From Roseibium salinum (GTDB lineage Bacteria; Pseudomonadota; Alphaproteobacteria; Rhizobiales; Stappiaceae): 64,000 nucleotides of DNA. The stretch is from assembly GCF_026240905.1 (NCBI RefSeq), contig NZ_JAPEVI010000003.1, positions 1,798,001 through 1,862,000 on the forward strand, written 5' to 3'. The notes under the pieces are model-generated. The model was not told the DNA's origin. It ran no database searches and saw nothing but the letters and a program-made list of their open reading frames with translations. Shown piece by piece: positions 44,371 to 54,527 of the stretch; position 1 is the stretch's first letter, and each line of letters starts with the position of its first letter. The position numbers and the translations under genes were made by a program.

Positions 44371-44397
44371 GACGAACTGAGGGTTTGTCATCAATCT

Positions 44398-44427
44398 AAC
44401 CCCGGCCCAAAGGCCGGGGTTTTGTTT
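44398..44427 (+). terminator. terminator between convergent bamE and hppA
   Basis: AACCCCGGCC (44398-44407) pairs with GGCCGGGGTT (44412-44421) over the loop CAAA and is followed by TTGTTTT. It is a classic rho-independent terminator for bamE. A perfect 14-base palindrome GATCACCGGTGATC (44431-44444) follows and touches the hppA stop codon. Confidence 0.85.
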
Positions 44428-44442
44428 TCTGATCACCGGTGA

Positions 44443-46581
44443 TCAGTGCGCCAGCACCGCCAGCAACAGCAGGGCGACGATGTTGGTGATCTTGATCATC
44501 GGGTTCACCGCAGGTCCGGCGGTGTCCTTATAAGGATCGCCGACCGTATCGCCGGTCACCGAAGCCTTATGCGCCTCGCTGCCCTTTTGGTGGGTAACGC
44601 CGTCCTTGTCGGTGAAGCCGTCCTCGAACGACTTCTTGGCGTTGTCCCAGGCACCGCCGCCCGCCGTCATGGAAATGGCGACGAAGAGGCCGGTCACGAT
44701 CACGCCCAGCAGCATTGCCCCCAGAGCCGCGAAAGCGTCGGCGGGCGTTGCCACGGCACGCACCACGAAGAACACCACGATCGGCGACAACACCGGCAGC
44801 AGCGAAGGCACGATCATTTCCCTGATCGCGGCCTTGGTCAGCATGTCCACGGCGCGGCCGTAATCCGGCCGTTCCGTGCCCTCCATGATGCCCGGCTTTT
44901 CCTTGAACTGCCGGCGGACTTCCTCAACCACCGCCCCGGCAGCCCGGCCCACGGCTGTCATGGAAATGCCGCCGAAGAGATACGGCAACAGACCGCCGAA
45001 CAGGAGCCCCGCCACCACGTATGGATTGGAGAGCGAGAACAGGGTGCTGACATCGATGCCGTAGAAGATCGAGCCTTCCGCCGCATTGCTTGAGAAGAAC
45101 CTCAGGTCCTCCGTATAGGCAGCAAACAGCACCAGGGCCCCGAGGCCTGCGGAGCCGATCGCGTAGCCCTTGGTGACGGCCTTGGTGGTGTTGCCGACAG
45201 CATCCAGCGCGTCGGTCGTGGACCGGACTTCGGCCGGCAGATCGGCCATTTCCGCAATGCCGCCGGCGTTGTCCGTTACCGGGCCGAAGGCATCGAGCGC
45301 CACGACCATCCCGGCCAGGGCCAGCATCGTGGTGACGGCAATCGCAATGCCGAACAGGCCGGCAAAGGCATGGGTGACCAGAATACCGGCAATGATGACG
45401 AGCGCGGGAAGCGCCGTCGCTTCCAGCGAAATGGCGAGGCCCTGGATCACGTTGGTGCCGTGACCGGTCACCGACGCCTGGGCAATGGACCTCACGGGCC
45501 GGTATTGCGTGCCCGTGTAGTACTCGGTAACCCAGATGATCAGACCGGTGACGATCAGCCCGACGAGACCACAGATGAACAGGTCGAAGCCGGTGAAGGT
45601 CACGCCGCCGGACGTGGTGTATTCCGTCCCGGCGCCAAGCCAGCCGAAGATGATGATCCCCAGAGCGACCGCCGACAGCACAGCCGTGGCGATGAAGCCC
45701 TTGTAGAGAGCCCCCATGATCGAATTGTTCGCGCCGAGCTTGACGAAGAACGTACCGATGATGGACGTCACCACGCAGCTTGCACCGATCAGGAGCGGCA
45801 GAAGCATGAGTTCGAGCGCCTGCCCGCCGGTGAAGAAGATGGATGCCAGAACCATGGTGGCGACCACGGTCACCGCATAGGTTTCGAACAGGTCGGCAGC
45901 CATGCCGGCACAGTCGCCGACATTGTCGCCCACGTTATCGGCAATCGTCGCCGGGTTGCGCGGATCGTCCTCGGGAATGCCCGCTTCGACCTTGCCCACC
46001 AGATCGCCGCCAACGTCGGCACCCTTGGTGAAGATGCCGCCGCCGAGACGGGCGAAGATCGAAATCAGCGATGCGCCGAAACCGAGCGCCACCAGGGCAT
46101 CGATGACGGTGCGGTCGGTCGGGTCGAGACCCATGCCGGCCGTCAGGACGGTGTAGTAGACCGCAACGCCAAGAAGCGCGAGGCCGGCAACCAAAAGGCC
46201 GGTGACGGCACCGGCTTTGAACGCGATTTCCAGTCCTGCCCCGAGGCTCTGGCTGGCCGCCTGGGCGGTGCGCACGTTGGCGCGGACGGAAACCATCATG
46301 CCGATGTAGCCGGCAGCACCTGAGAGAATGGCGCCGATCGCAAATCCTATCGCCGCGGGTCCGGAAAGCAAAATCCAGGCAAGTACGAAAACAACAGCTC
46401 CAACGATGGCAATGGTCGTGTATTGCCGGTTGAGATAAGCCCTGGCCCCTTCCTGGATCGCCTCGGCGATCTCCTGCATGCGGGCATTACCCGCATCCGC
46501 TGCCATGACGGACTGAATCGCCCACACGCCATAGGCGATGGACAAGAGGCCACAAAAAATGATGACGACAAGCTCGATCAT
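44443..46581 (-). CDS. hppA: membrane H+-translocating pyrophosphatase
   Basis: A 712-residue proton pump driven by pyrophosphate hydrolysis, with about 16 membrane helices. Catalytic loops are complete: [50 protein letters not shown], and the C-terminal [15 protein letters not shown]. The [12 protein letters not shown] motif has Lys where K+-dependent enzymes have Ala, so it should be the K+-independent H+ type, as in Rhodospirillum. ATG 46581 is preceded by GGAGGA; the four residues upstream in frame are spurious. It stands alone with its own promoter region. Confidence 0.96.
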   Translation of the reverse strand: MIELVVIIFCGLLSIAYGVWAIQSVMAADAGNARMQEIAEAIQEGARAYLNRQYTTIAIVGAVVFVLAWILLSGPAAIGFAIGAILSGAAGYIGMMVSVRANVRTAQAASQSLGAGLEIAFKAGAVTGLLVAGLALLGVAVYYTVLTAGMGLDPTDRTVIDALVALGFGASLISIFARLGGGIFTKGADVGGDLVGKVEAGIPEDDPRNPATIADNVGDNVGDCAGMAADLFETYAVTVVATMVLASIFFTGGQALELMLLPLLIGASCVVTSIIGTFFVKLGANNSIMGALYKGFIATAVLSAVALGIIIFGWLGAGTEYTTSGGVTFTGFDLFICGLVGLIVTGLIIWVTEYYTGTQYRPVRSIAQASVTGHGTNVIQGLAISLEATALPALVIIAGILVTHAFAGLFGIAIAVTTMLALAGMVVALDAFGPVTDNAGGIAEMADLPAEVRSTTDALDAVGNTTKAVTKGYAIGSAGLGALVLFAAYTEDLRFFSSNAAEGSIFYGIDVSTLFSLSNPYVVAGLLFGGLLPYLFGGISMTAVGRAAGAVVEEVRRQFKEKPGIMEGTERPDYGRAVDMLTKAAIREMIVPSLLPVLSPIVVFFVVRAVATPADAFAALGAMLLGVIVTGLFVAISMTAGGGAWDNAKKSFEDGFTDKDGVTHQKGSEAHKASVTGDTVGDPYKDTAGPAVNPMIKITNIVALLLLAVLAH

Positions 46582-46751
46582 ACTTCCTCCCAAGACTGCG
46601 GCGGGAGGATCTTATTGTTCTTTTCACCCGCCAGGCTGCACCTCACGTCAATTCCCCAGCGTGAAGCGTCGACACGATAGCAGCAAAGCAGAGCGGCTCG
46701 TCAAGCTCTCACATTGTTTAATTTGACAGTTCCGTTACGGTATCATTTGAC

Positions 46752-46772
46752 GCAGTGCAATAATTGCGCTGC
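46752..46772. promoter_or_regulatory. inverted repeat upstream of hppA
   Basis: GCAGTGCAAT (46752-46761), one base, ATTGCGCTGC (46763-46772), one G-U/A-C mismatch. It lies in the 220-base gap between the MFS stop codon and the hppA start. No T-run follows on the minus strand, so an operator is as likely as a terminator. Confidence 0.35.
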
Positions 46773-46801
46773 GCCGACGAAACGGAATTTGGAAAGATAC
46801 C

Positions 46802-48025
46802 TTAAGCGGTTGTAACTGCTTTTCTTTCAGCTACGACGAGCCAGCCGAGCAGACCGAGGCACAACAGCACGAACGGGAAGACAAGCACGTTCACCGTGCC
46901 CCAGCCGAACACGTTGAGCAGCGCACCCGAGGAAAAAGACGCCGTTGCGACGAATCCGAACACCAGGAAATCATTGGTGGCCTGGACCAGATTCCGTTCC
47001 TCCGGCCGATAGGTGTCGGTAAGCATCGCCGTTGCCCCGATGAAGCCGAAATTCCAGCCGAGGCCGAGCAGTACGAGAGCGGTCCAGAAGTGGGCCAGCT
47101 CCACCCCCATCAGCGCGACGATCGAACAGCCGGCCAACAGGGCGAGCCCGATGGAGACGATGCGTTCCTTGCCGAAGCGGGCGATCAGGTTGCCGGTGAA
47201 GAAGCTGGGACCGAACATGGCCAGCACATGCCATTGGATACCGAGAGCGGCATCGTTTTCGCTCAGGCCGCAAGCGATCATCGCCAGCGGCGTGGCGGTC
47301 ATCACGAGGCTCATGAGCGCGTAGGAACAGATGCCGCAGGCGGCGGCCACGATGAAGCGCGGCTGCGCCATGATCTGCCTCAGCGGGCGCCCGCCCGCCT
47401 GGGCATGTGTCTGCCGGGGCGGTATGGGAATCCTGATGAAGGCGAGGAGGCAGAACGCGACGAGAGCCAGCCCGGCCTGCGCCAGGTAGGTCCCCGCAAA
47501 CAGGATCGGTTCGAACAGGTCCTTCGTGGCGATGACGGTCTGCGGGCCGACGATGCCCGCCAGGACCCCACCGGCAAGAACCCAGGAAATCGCCTTCGGC
47601 TTGAACGCATCGCTTGCCGTGTCCGCGGCGGCGAAGCGGTATTGCTGCACGAAGGCTCCCGCGAGGCCGCCCATGCACAGGGCAAGTGAAAACAACAGAA
47701 ACTCATCCCGGAACATGGCATATGAGGCCAGCAGACCGGACAGGACGCCAAGAAGGGCGGCCCCCATGAACCCTGCCCGGCGGCCGAAACGGCGCATGAT
47801 CATTCCGGCAGGTATTGTCCCGAAGGCCGTGCCCAGAACCATCGCCGAGACCGGCAGCGTGGCAAGCGACTTGTCCTCCTCCAGCATCATGTAGCCGGCC
47901 AGCGGCCCGGTTGCGATCACGATGGAAGCCGATGCTCCACCGAGGGCCTGGGCCAGCGCAAGAAGCAGCGCATTGCGCTTGGCCAGGCGATCGTCAACAA
48001 AGGAGTCCGGTGTTACGGCTGTCAT
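46802..48025 (-). CDS. MFS transporter
   Basis: A 407-residue major facilitator with 12 predicted membrane helices. The loop 2-3 motif is recognisable in IPAGMIMRRFGRRAGFMGAALLG, and the second half has a weaker copy (NLIARFGKERIVSIG). The central cytoplasmic loop (RIPIPPRQTHAQAGGRPLRQIMAQ) separates two bundles. Related proteins sit between thiL and hppA in several Hyphomicrobiales, with unknown substrates. A 131-base gap separates it from thiL. Confidence 0.9.
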   Translation of the reverse strand: MTAVTPDSFVDDRLAKRNALLLALAQALGGASASIVIATGPLAGYMMLEEDKSLATLPVSAMVLGTAFGTIPAGMIMRRFGRRAGFMGAALLGVLSGLLASYAMFRDEFLLFSLALCMGGLAGAFVQQYRFAAADTASDAFKPKAISWVLAGGVLAGIVGPQTVIATKDLFEPILFAGTYLAQAGLALVAFCLLAFIRIPIPPRQTHAQAGGRPLRQIMAQPRFIVAAACGICSYALMSLVMTATPLAMIACGLSENDAALGIQWHVLAMFGPSFFTGNLIARFGKERIVSIGLALLAGCSIVALMGVELAHFWTALVLLGLGWNFGFIGATAMLTDTYRPEERNLVQATNDFLVFGFVATASFSSGALLNVFGWGTVNVLVFPFVLLCLGLLGWLVVAERKAVTTA

Positions 48026-48156
48026 CGGTCATGTCTCTGAACAGGTGAATCCGGAAGGAAGTGGATTTTACCGGTATCACGTCGCAGCGGGAATTTGAAA
48101 CAGGAAGCTGTTCAAATGTTGCACGGTACAGCGCGCCACCCGGCACTTGGACGCGT

Positions 48157-49155
48157 TCAGAAATGCCGGAAGCCGCCGCCCGTAGACAAGTCCAGCGATT
48201 GACCGGCATCGTGAAGACGGACGGTGCCACTGCCCTCTTCCACCAGCCCGACTTCCGTGACGGGGCAACCGGCGGCAGCTGCGGCTTTCTGAAAGGCCGC
48301 GGCTTTGTCTTTTGAGACACTCGCAAGGATCTCGTAGTCGTCCCCGCCATTGAAGCAGCGCATAAACTCGTGGCGGGCGTTCATCTTGAGACGCTGAAGC
48401 GCGCCGGACAGCGGCACTTTCGAAAGATCGATCGAGAGACCGACACCGGAGGCCCGTGCCATATGCGCGCTATCGGCAATGAGCCCGTCGGATATGTCCA
48501 TTGCCGCGGTGGCAAAGCCGGTCACCGGTCCGGCCAGTCCGGTCCGCGGGCGGGGCAGCAGGTAGCGGTTCAGGATGTGACGTTCTTCGTCCTGCGTGAG
48601 GTCGTGCACCCGGCTGAAGTCCGGATCAAGCCGTGCGTGCAGGCCGGCCGCCGCATCTCCGATCGTCCCGCTGACGAACAGTATGTCGCCGGGCCTTGCC
48701 CCTGACCGGCGTACGGCCTTGCCGGTGTCGACCTCACCGATCGCGGTGATGGACACCTGGAGCCCGTTTGAGGAGCGGATCGTGTCGCCGCCCAGGAGAT
48801 GAACCCCATACGCCTGCTGGTCGGCCGCCAGGCCGTTGCAGAACCGCGCCACCCAGCCTTCCGTCCAATCGGCTGGCAGGGCCAGCCCCATCAGGTAGCC
48901 GCGCGGGCGGGCGCCCTTGGCGGCAAGGTCCGACAGGTTGACCCGCAGCGCCTTTGCAGCGATCGCCTCCGGCGCATCATCGGCGAAGAAGTGGACGTCC
49001 GCGGCAAGCATGTCCTTGGTCAGGACAAGGTCGACCCCCGGTCTGGGCGTCAGGACGGCCGCGTCATCGGTCAGGCCCAGACTGCCGGGATCTTTCGCCA
49101 GCGGCGCAAAGTACCGTCTGATGAGCTCAAACTCGCCAGGCCGGCCGTCGTCCAT
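48157..49155 (-). CDS. thiL: thiamine-monophosphate kinase
   Basis: A 332-residue kinase forming thiamine diphosphate, the last step of cofactor synthesis. Family features: FELIRRYFAPLA at the start, LTDDAAVL with metal-binding Asp residues, KDMLAADVHF, and AAMDISDGLIADSAHMA. The C terminus (GGDDYEILASVS, then TEVGLVEEG) is complete. The start is two bases after the nusB stop codon, so it is the last gene of the riboflavin/nusB operon. Confidence 0.96.
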   Translation of the reverse strand: MDDGRPGEFELIRRYFAPLAKDPGSLGLTDDAAVLTPRPGVDLVLTKDMLAADVHFFADDAPEAIAAKALRVNLSDLAAKGARPRGYLMGLALPADWTEGWVARFCNGLAADQQAYGVHLLGGDTIRSSNGLQVSITAIGEVDTGKAVRRSGARPGDILFVSGTIGDAAAGLHARLDPDFSRVHDLTQDEERHILNRYLLPRPRTGLAGPVTGFATAAMDISDGLIADSAHMARASGVGLSIDLSKVPLSGALQRLKMNARHEFMRCFNGGDDYEILASVSKDKAAAFQKAAAAAGCPVTEVGLVEEGSGTVRLHDAGQSLDLSTGGGFRHF

Positions 49156-49157
49156 GA

Positions 49158-49676
49158 TCAGGAACTGCCGTCCGCGTCCCTGGCGTCGAACTCCGCATCG
49201 CGCAGTTCATGCGCCAGCCGGTCCAGCACGCCGTTGACGAGGCCCGGTTCGTCATCCTCGAAGAAGGCTTTGGCGACGTCGATATATTCCGAGATGATCA
49301 CCTTGGCGGGAACATCCTTGCGGCGCAGAAGCTCATAGGAGCCCGAGCGCAGGATAGCCCGCAGCAGGCTGTCGATCCGCTTCAGCGGCCAGTCCTCGGT
49401 CAGCGCGGTGTGGATATAGGGATCCAGAAACTTCTGATCGTGAACGACGCCGGAGACGATATTCTTGAACCACTGCTCGTCGGCTTCGCGGTATTGCGCA
49501 CCGTCGATCTCCTTGCCGAGACGGAAGGCGGTGAACTCGCTGATGACGCTGGCAAGCGATGCGCCGCCCACGTCCATCTGGTAAAGAGCCTGGACCGCAG
49601 CGAGACGCGCAACGCCTCGCTTGTTCGCGGGGCGTACAGTCTTAGCCGGTTGTTCCGGGTCGGCCTTTCCGGTCAT
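49158..49676 (-). CDS. nusB: transcription antitermination factor NusB
   Basis: A 172-residue all-helical RNA-binding protein that joins NusE on boxA for rRNA antitermination. It shows the basic N-terminal [16 protein letters not shown] and the C-terminal [34 protein letters not shown] block of the family. I start at ATG 49676; the 34 residues upstream in frame overlap ribH and are unrelated. It lies five bases after ribH, a standard coupling. Confidence 0.95.
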   Translation of the reverse strand: MTGKADPEQPAKTVRPANKRGVARLAAVQALYQMDVGGASLASVISEFTAFRLGKEIDGAQYREADEQWFKNIVSGVVHDQKFLDPYIHTALTEDWPLKRIDSLLRAILRSGSYELLRRKDVPAKVIISEYIDVAKAFFEDDEPGLVNGVLDRLAHELRDAEFDARDADGSS

Positions 49677-49681
49677 ATTTC

Positions 49682-50131
49682 TTACGCTCCAAGCCGTTCG
49701 CGCAGGGCAATCATGTCGAGGGCCGCCTGAGCTGCGGCGCCGCCCTTGTTCTTCTCGTCCACCTTCGCACGGGCCCATGCCTGCGCACTGTTTTCAACGG
49801 TGAGAATACCATTTCCAACGGCCAGGTCCGCATCCACGATAAGATCCATGATGGCGCGGTTCGATTCATTGGCGACAATGTCGTAGTGAGAGGTCTCGCC
49901 GCGGATAACGGCCCCCAGCAGAACGAAACCGTCATAGAAGTCACCGTTGTTTTCCATTGCGGTCATGGCCATTGAAAGCGCTGCCGGGATCTCGAGCACG
50001 CCGGGAACGGCAATCCGGTCGTAGGCAGCCCCTGCCGCTTCGAGCGTCTTGATCGCGCCCTCTGCGAGCGCGTCGGCCAGTTCCGTATAGAAGCGGGCTT
50101 CGATGATCAGAAGTTTCGGTGCAGCGCTCAT
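49682..50131 (-). CDS. ribH: 6,7-dimethyl-8-ribityllumazine synthase
   Basis: A 149-residue enzyme that makes lumazine, the precursor of riboflavin. It has the substrate-binding [23 protein letters not shown], and the loop [21 protein letters not shown] with the catalytic His, then [17 protein letters not shown]. Length is usual for the icosahedral or pentameric forms. A 158-base gap separates it from ribE; no FMN riboswitch core was recognisable there, only a small GTAGGG/CCCTAC hairpin (50274-50293) on the ribE stop codon. Confidence 0.96.
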   Translation of the reverse strand: MSAAPKLLIIEARFYTELADALAEGAIKTLEAAGAAYDRIAVPGVLEIPAALSMAMTAMENNGDFYDGFVLLGAVIRGETSHYDIVANESNRAIMDLIVDADLAVGNGILTVENSAQAWARAKVDEKNKGGAAAQAALDMIALRERLGA

Positions 50132-50289
50132 GGGTCTAGAATCCTTTGAAGGGCCGCGACAGGAACCACGTCTGCCCCGGTTTGTCCAGTCTCATTCGTA
50201 AGGGACCGCTGGAACCCGGCAACAATGTGCCGCCAGGAAGACGCGGCTGACGATCATAGCTCGTTTCGATGATGTAGGGACCGTCTCCC

Positions 50290-50901
50290 CTACCCGGTCT
50301 TTGCGAATTCCGCAAGACGCGCCGCGTAGCGGGCCATCATGTCGACTTCAAGGTTGATCTTGTCTCCCGCCTGGCGCTCGGACCACGTGGTCACCTCCAG
50401 CGTATGCGGAATGAGGAAGACGGAAAACAGCAGACCGTCCACCTCGTTGACCGTCAGGGACGTGCCGTCGAGCGCAACCGAGCCCTTCTTTGCGATGAAG
50501 CGCGCCGCTTCTCCTGGCGCTTCGAACTGGAAATAGACGGAATCGGGATGGTCCTCGCGTCTGGTCACTGTTGCCAGACCATCAACGTGACCCAGAACCA
50601 GATGACCGCCAAGTTCCGCCCCCATGGTCAGCGACCGCTCCAGATTGACCTTCTGCCCCACCTTCCAGTTGGAAACGGTCGTCAAGGCCAGGGTCTCGGC
50701 GGCAGATTCCACGTCGAACCAGTTGCCCTCGGGGCTGTTTCCCTTGGCCGTCACGGTATGACAAACACCGGCACAGGCGATCGAGGCGCCGATATCGAAG
50801 GTCTCCGTATCATAGGCGGTGCGGATGCGCGTCCGTTTGCCGGCCGGAATGTCTTCGATGGAAAGGATTTCGCCGAGGTCGGTCACAATACCGGTAAACA
50901 T
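50290..50901 (-). CDS. ribE: riboflavin synthase alpha chain
   Basis: A 203-residue enzyme that dismutates two lumazines to riboflavin. Two repeated lumazine-binding barrels are evident: MFTGIVTDLGEI with SIACAGVCHTV in the first, and GGHLVLGHVDGLATVTR with VALDGTSLTVNEV in the second. The start ATG 50901 lies one base past the ribD stop codon, so the genes are cotranscribed. The upstream extension to 50970 is a shadow inside ribD. Confidence 0.96.
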   Translation of the reverse strand: MFTGIVTDLGEILSIEDIPAGKRTRIRTAYDTETFDIGASIACAGVCHTVTAKGNSPEGNWFDVESAAETLALTTVSNWKVGQKVNLERSLTMGAELGGHLVLGHVDGLATVTRREDHPDSVYFQFEAPGEAARFIAKKGSVALDGTSLTVNEVDGLLFSVFLIPHTLEVTTWSERQAGDKINLEVDMMARYAARLAEFAKTG

Positions 50902-50902
50902 G

Positions 50903-52027
50903 TCAGGCTCCACGCCGTCTGAGATAGATGAAACTGTCGTCACCGAACCTGCCGGCATCGACCCGCCCAAATTTGGGGTCTTTCAGGACATCCGCAAGAT
51001 CGAGACCGTGCAGGGCCGCTATGCCATCGTTGCCGATGACGATATTGCCCGTGACGACACACAGGTCATCAACCAGATCCGCCGCCAGGAAGGACGAGGC
51101 AATTCTCGCACCGCCCTCGACCATCAGCCGGGTGACGCCGCGCGTTGCCAGTGCGCTGAGAATGACGGAGGGCTCTATGCCGGCGGCTGACGCGGGGACG
51201 CGGATGATATGCACACCGGCGGCCGCCAGGTCCCGGATCCTGTCCGGATCGGCATCATTGGCGCAGACCAGCCAGACCGGCACATCCACGCAGCTTTTCA
51301 CGAGCTGCGAGTCCACCGGGAGGCGTGCACACCGGTCGACAATCACCCTGACGGGAGAGCGGTCGGCGAGGCCGGGCAGCCGGCAGGTCAGCTGCGGATC
51401 ATCTTCCAGCGCCGTTCCGGATCCGATCAGGATGGCGTCGTGTTCGGCCCGGAAGCCGTGCACCTTGCGCATGGAGAGCGGCCCGGAGATCTTGATCTGG
51501 CCATCTCCCGCCCGGCCGATGTAACCGTCCTGCGACACGGCCAGCTTGAGAAAGACATGCGGCCGCTGGCGGCGCTGGCGCAGTGTGAAGCCGTGATAGA
51601 GCACCTTCACGGCCGCTTCGCGCACGCCGACGGTAACGTCGACCCCGGCCTCCCGCAGCATCTCCACACCGCGTCCGGCGACGCGCGGATTTGGGTCCAG
51701 CATGCCCACGACGACGCGTTTGATCCCCGCATCGACCAGGGCCAGCGCGCAGGGCGGCGTGCGGCCATAGTGGGAGCACGGCTCAAGCGTCACGTAGCAT
51801 GTGGCCCCCCGGGCCTGTTCTCCCGCATGATTGAGGGCGTTCACTTCCGCATGAGCCATGCCCGGCCGCGAGGTAACGCCGCGCCCGACCAGCACCGGCC
51901 CGCCGCTTTCTTCACGCACGATCAGGGCTGCCACGGAGGGATTTGGCCACACGCGCCCAAGCCCGCGACGGGCCAGGCGTTCGGCGGCGGCCATGAAACG
52001 CTCGTCAAGATTGGAAATGGCTGACAT
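50903..52027 (-). CDS. ribD: bifunctional riboflavin deaminase/reductase
   Basis: A 374-residue two-domain enzyme. Residues 1-145 are the zinc deaminase with HAEVNAL and PCSHYGRTPPC ligands. Residues 150-374 are the NADPH reductase (KLAVSQDGYIG, ILIGSGTALEDDPQLTCR, LMVEGGARIASSFL). It performs the second and third steps of riboflavin synthesis. It lies 20 bases after nrdR. Confidence 0.96.
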   Translation of the reverse strand: MSAISNLDERFMAAAERLARRGLGRVWPNPSVAALIVREESGGPVLVGRGVTSRPGMAHAEVNALNHAGEQARGATCYVTLEPCSHYGRTPPCALALVDAGIKRVVVGMLDPNPRVAGRGVEMLREAGVDVTVGVREAAVKVLYHGFTLRQRRQRPHVFLKLAVSQDGYIGRAGDGQIKISGPLSMRKVHGFRAEHDAILIGSGTALEDDPQLTCRLPGLADRSPVRVIVDRCARLPVDSQLVKSCVDVPVWLVCANDADPDRIRDLAAAGVHIIRVPASAAGIEPSVILSALATRGVTRLMVEGGARIASSFLAADLVDDLCVVTGNIVIGNDGIAALHGLDLADVLKDPKFGRVDAGRFGDDSFIYLRRRGA

Positions 52028-52047
52028 GAAAGACCAGTCGCAACAGA

Positions 52048-52524
52048 TCAGTTGTTTTTCAGCAGATGACCTTCCGGATCGCTGAGCTCGTCCAGAAGCG
52101 CCTCAAAGTCTTTGGCTTCGCGAAAGTTCTTGTAAACGGAAGCAAAGCGCACATAGGCGACGTCATCGATGGCCTTCAGCCCCTCCATGACGTGATTGCC
52201 GATGGTTTCGGCGGTGACTTCGTTCTCGCCGGAACTTTCCAGCTGCCGGACGATGCCGCTGACCATGCGCTCGATCTTTTCCGGGTCCACGGGCCGCTTG
52301 CGAACGGCGATCTGCACCGACCGCATCAGCTTTTCCCGGTCGAAGGGAACCCTGCGGCCGGAGCGTTTCAGCACCAGAAGCTCGCGCAGTTGAACCCGTT
52401 CGAATGTCGTAAAGCGGCCGCCGCAGGTGTTGCAGATCCTGCGGCGGCGGATGGCGGTATTGTCCTCGGTCGGGCGGGAATCCTTGACCTGGGTTTCCTC
52501 GCCGCCGCAAAACGGACATCTCAT
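52048..52524 (-). CDS. nrdR: transcriptional repressor NrdR
   Basis: A 158-residue nucleotide-sensing repressor of ribonucleotide reductase genes. The zinc ribbon uses CPFCGGEE at the start and [13 protein letters not shown] at about residues 31-43. The ATP-cone (about 50-140) reads [19 protein letters not shown]. The glyA-nrdR-ribD order is conserved in alphaproteobacteria. Confidence 0.97.
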   Translation of the reverse strand: MRCPFCGGEETQVKDSRPTEDNTAIRRRRICNTCGGRFTTFERVQLRELLVLKRSGRRVPFDREKLMRSVQIAVRKRPVDPEKIERMVSGIVRQLESSGENEVTAETIGNHVMEGLKAIDDVAYVRFASVYKNFREAKDFEALLDELSDPEGHLLKNN

Positions 52525-52551
52525 TTTTCTTAGCTCCTGACCGAGCCGGTA

Positions 52552-53862
52552 TTATCCCCCGTAAATCGGGAACCGGTTTGTCAGTGCTTCTACCTTGGCT
52601 TTGACGGCCGCTTCAACTGCCGCGTTGCCCTCTTCACTGTTTGCGGCCTTCAAACCGTCCAACACTTCCGTGATCAGCAGGCCGACTTCGCGGAATTCCG
52701 CCACGCCGAAGCCGCGCGTCGTCGCCGCGGGCGTGCCGAGGCGGACACCGGAGGTGACGAAGGGTTTTTCCGGGTCGAAGGGAATGCCGTTCTTGTTGCA
52801 GGTGATGTTGGCGCGGCCGAGCGACTTTTCAGCAACCTTGCCCGTGGCGTTTTTCGGACGCAGGTCCACCAGCATCAGGTGATTGTCGGTGCCGCCGGAG
52901 ACGATGTTGAGCCCCTGCTCTTTCAGAACCTCGGCGAGCGCCTTGGCGTTTTCGGTGACCGCGCGGGCATAGGTCTTGAATTCCGGCTGCAGCGCTTCCT
53001 TGAAGGCAACCGCCTTCGCCGCGATGACATGCATCAGCGGACCGCCCTGAAGACCCGGGAAGACGGCGGAATTCATCTTCTTGGCGATGTCCTCGTCATT
53101 AGTGAGGATCATGCCGCCGCGCGGGCCGCGCAGGGACTTGTGGGTCGTCGTGGTGACCACATGGGCATGGGGAAGCGGAGACGGATGCACGCCGCCGGCG
53201 ACAAGACCCGCGATATGCGCCATGTCGACCATCAGGTAAGCACCGATGCTGTCGGCGATCTCACGGAACTTCTTCCAATCCCAGATACGGGAATAGGCAG
53301 TGCCGCCTGCCAGGATCAGCTTCGGCTTGTGTTCGTTGGCAAGGCGCTCGACCTCTTCCATGTCGAGCAGGTGATCGTTCTGGCGCACGCCATAGGAAAC
53401 CACATTGAACCACTTGCCGGACATGTTGACCGGGGAACCGTGCGTCAGGTGACCGCCGGAATTCAGGTCAAGGCCCATGAAGGTGTCGCCCGGCTGCAGC
53501 AGCGCCAGGAACACGGCCTGGTTCATCTGGCTGCCGGAATTGGGCTGAACGTTCGCGAAATTGCAATCGAACAGTTGCTTGGCCCGCTCGATCGCCAGGG
53601 TTTCGACGATGTCGGCAAATTCGCAGCCGCCGTAGTAGCGCTTGCCCGGGTAACCTTCGGCATATTTGTTGGTGAAGATCGATCCCTGGGCCTCCAGTAC
53701 GGCGCGGGAGACGATGTTCTCGGACGCGATCAACTCGATTTCATGCTGCTGACGGCCAAGTTCCTTTTCGATGGTGTCGAAAATGTCCGGGTCCGCCTCA
53801 GCCAGACTGCGGGTGAAGAAACCGGACTGCGCGGACTGACCGGAGCTTTCCATCAAAGACAT
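52552..53862 (-). CDS. glyA: serine hydroxymethyltransferase
   Basis: A 436-residue PLP enzyme that exchanges serine and glycine and charges tetrahydrofolate, linking this locus with the folate-dependent demethylation operon at the left edge. Motifs: [50 protein letters not shown], and the Schiff-base lysine in [19 protein letters not shown] precedes ATG 53862. It heads the nrdR-rib-nusB-thiL block. Confidence 0.97.
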   Translation of the reverse strand: MSLMESSGQSAQSGFFTRSLAEADPDIFDTIEKELGRQQHEIELIASENIVSRAVLEAQGSIFTNKYAEGYPGKRYYGGCEFADIVETLAIERAKQLFDCNFANVQPNSGSQMNQAVFLALLQPGDTFMGLDLNSGGHLTHGSPVNMSGKWFNVVSYGVRQNDHLLDMEEVERLANEHKPKLILAGGTAYSRIWDWKKFREIADSIGAYLMVDMAHIAGLVAGGVHPSPLPHAHVVTTTTHKSLRGPRGGMILTNDEDIAKKMNSAVFPGLQGGPLMHVIAAKAVAFKEALQPEFKTYARAVTENAKALAEVLKEQGLNIVSGGTDNHLMLVDLRPKNATGKVAEKSLGRANITCNKNGIPFDPEKPFVTSGVRLGTPAATTRGFGVAEFREVGLLITEVLDGLKAANSEEGNAAVEAAVKAKVEALTNRFPIYGG

Positions 53863-54191
53863 TTCGCCATCCTTTTATTCTTGTGAAAAAACGGGGCATG
53901 GGCGATGCGGACTTCGCCGGGCGTCGTCTGACCGCCTTGCCAACTGAGGCGAGGGATTAACATAAGGCCGGCCAAGAACCAAGGGTCTTACCGACGCGCG
54001 CCGATTTGAAAACGACTTCGAGGGTCATCCGGGCATGTTTTCCGGGCTGTGCGGAAGGGTATGTTTCAAGAGGAATGCCTGCCGGCGCACTGCAGGCTTT
54101 TCCTTCCGGTCATTTGCCAGGCTCGCACCGCCTCTACGGCGGCTCGAGGCGCCTTGGATCAATACAGGCTTCGGCCGAAGGACCCCGCGGC
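53863..54191. other. gene-free promoter region upstream of glyA
   Basis: I see no gene in these 329 bases. A GCCTGC/GCAGGC hairpin followed by TTTT lies at 54077-54101 (plus orientation), away from any plus-strand gene. The rest probably contains the glyA promoter; no riboswitch was recognised. Confidence 0.5.
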
Positions 54192-54419
54192 TCAATAGAG
54201 CGTCGGGTCGGATTGCGGTGCGGAAGATGGATTTTCCTGTGCGATGCGGCGCTGCAATTTGCGAACGGCGACGCGTTTCAGGTCTTCCCGGGACGCCGAA
54301 GCGGGACCGAATATGGAGACCTCGATACCTGTTGCGGCATCGATTGCGGTCACCTGCACCTGGTGACCGACCGGACGGAATTCGAGATAGATCTCGCCTG
54401 GCCGCGGATCGCGACTCAT
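54192..54419 (-). CDS. small conserved alphaproteobacterial protein (DUF6898-like)
   Basis: A 75-residue protein whose core, GEIYLEFRPVGHQVQVTAIDA followed by TGIEVSIFGPASAS and LKRVAVRKLQRRI, looks like a small beta-beta-alpha domain I associate with DUF6898. Function unknown. GGGAGGCAAGG lies just before ATG 54419; the six-residue extension to 54437 covers that site. It stands between the L,D-transpeptidase and glyA on the same strand. Confidence 0.65.
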   Translation of the reverse strand: MSRDPRPGEIYLEFRPVGHQVQVTAIDAATGIEVSIFGPASASREDLKRVAVRKLQRRIAQENPSSAPQSDPTLY

Positions 54420-54527
54420 GACCTTGCCTCCCTGCATGGAAGCAGTCAGAATCCACGAAACGCCGGCCTTATCAAGGTCGGCGTTTCGCTAAACATGCCA
54501 GTCAGATGCAACCGGGCCGGCATTTCG

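Noticed and set aside
46752..46772. Terminator of the MFS gene
   Set aside because: The stem is not followed by a T-run on the minus strand, so it is listed as a possible operator.
50132..50289. FMN riboswitch before ribH
   Set aside because: No RFN core elements are recognisable on the minus strand.
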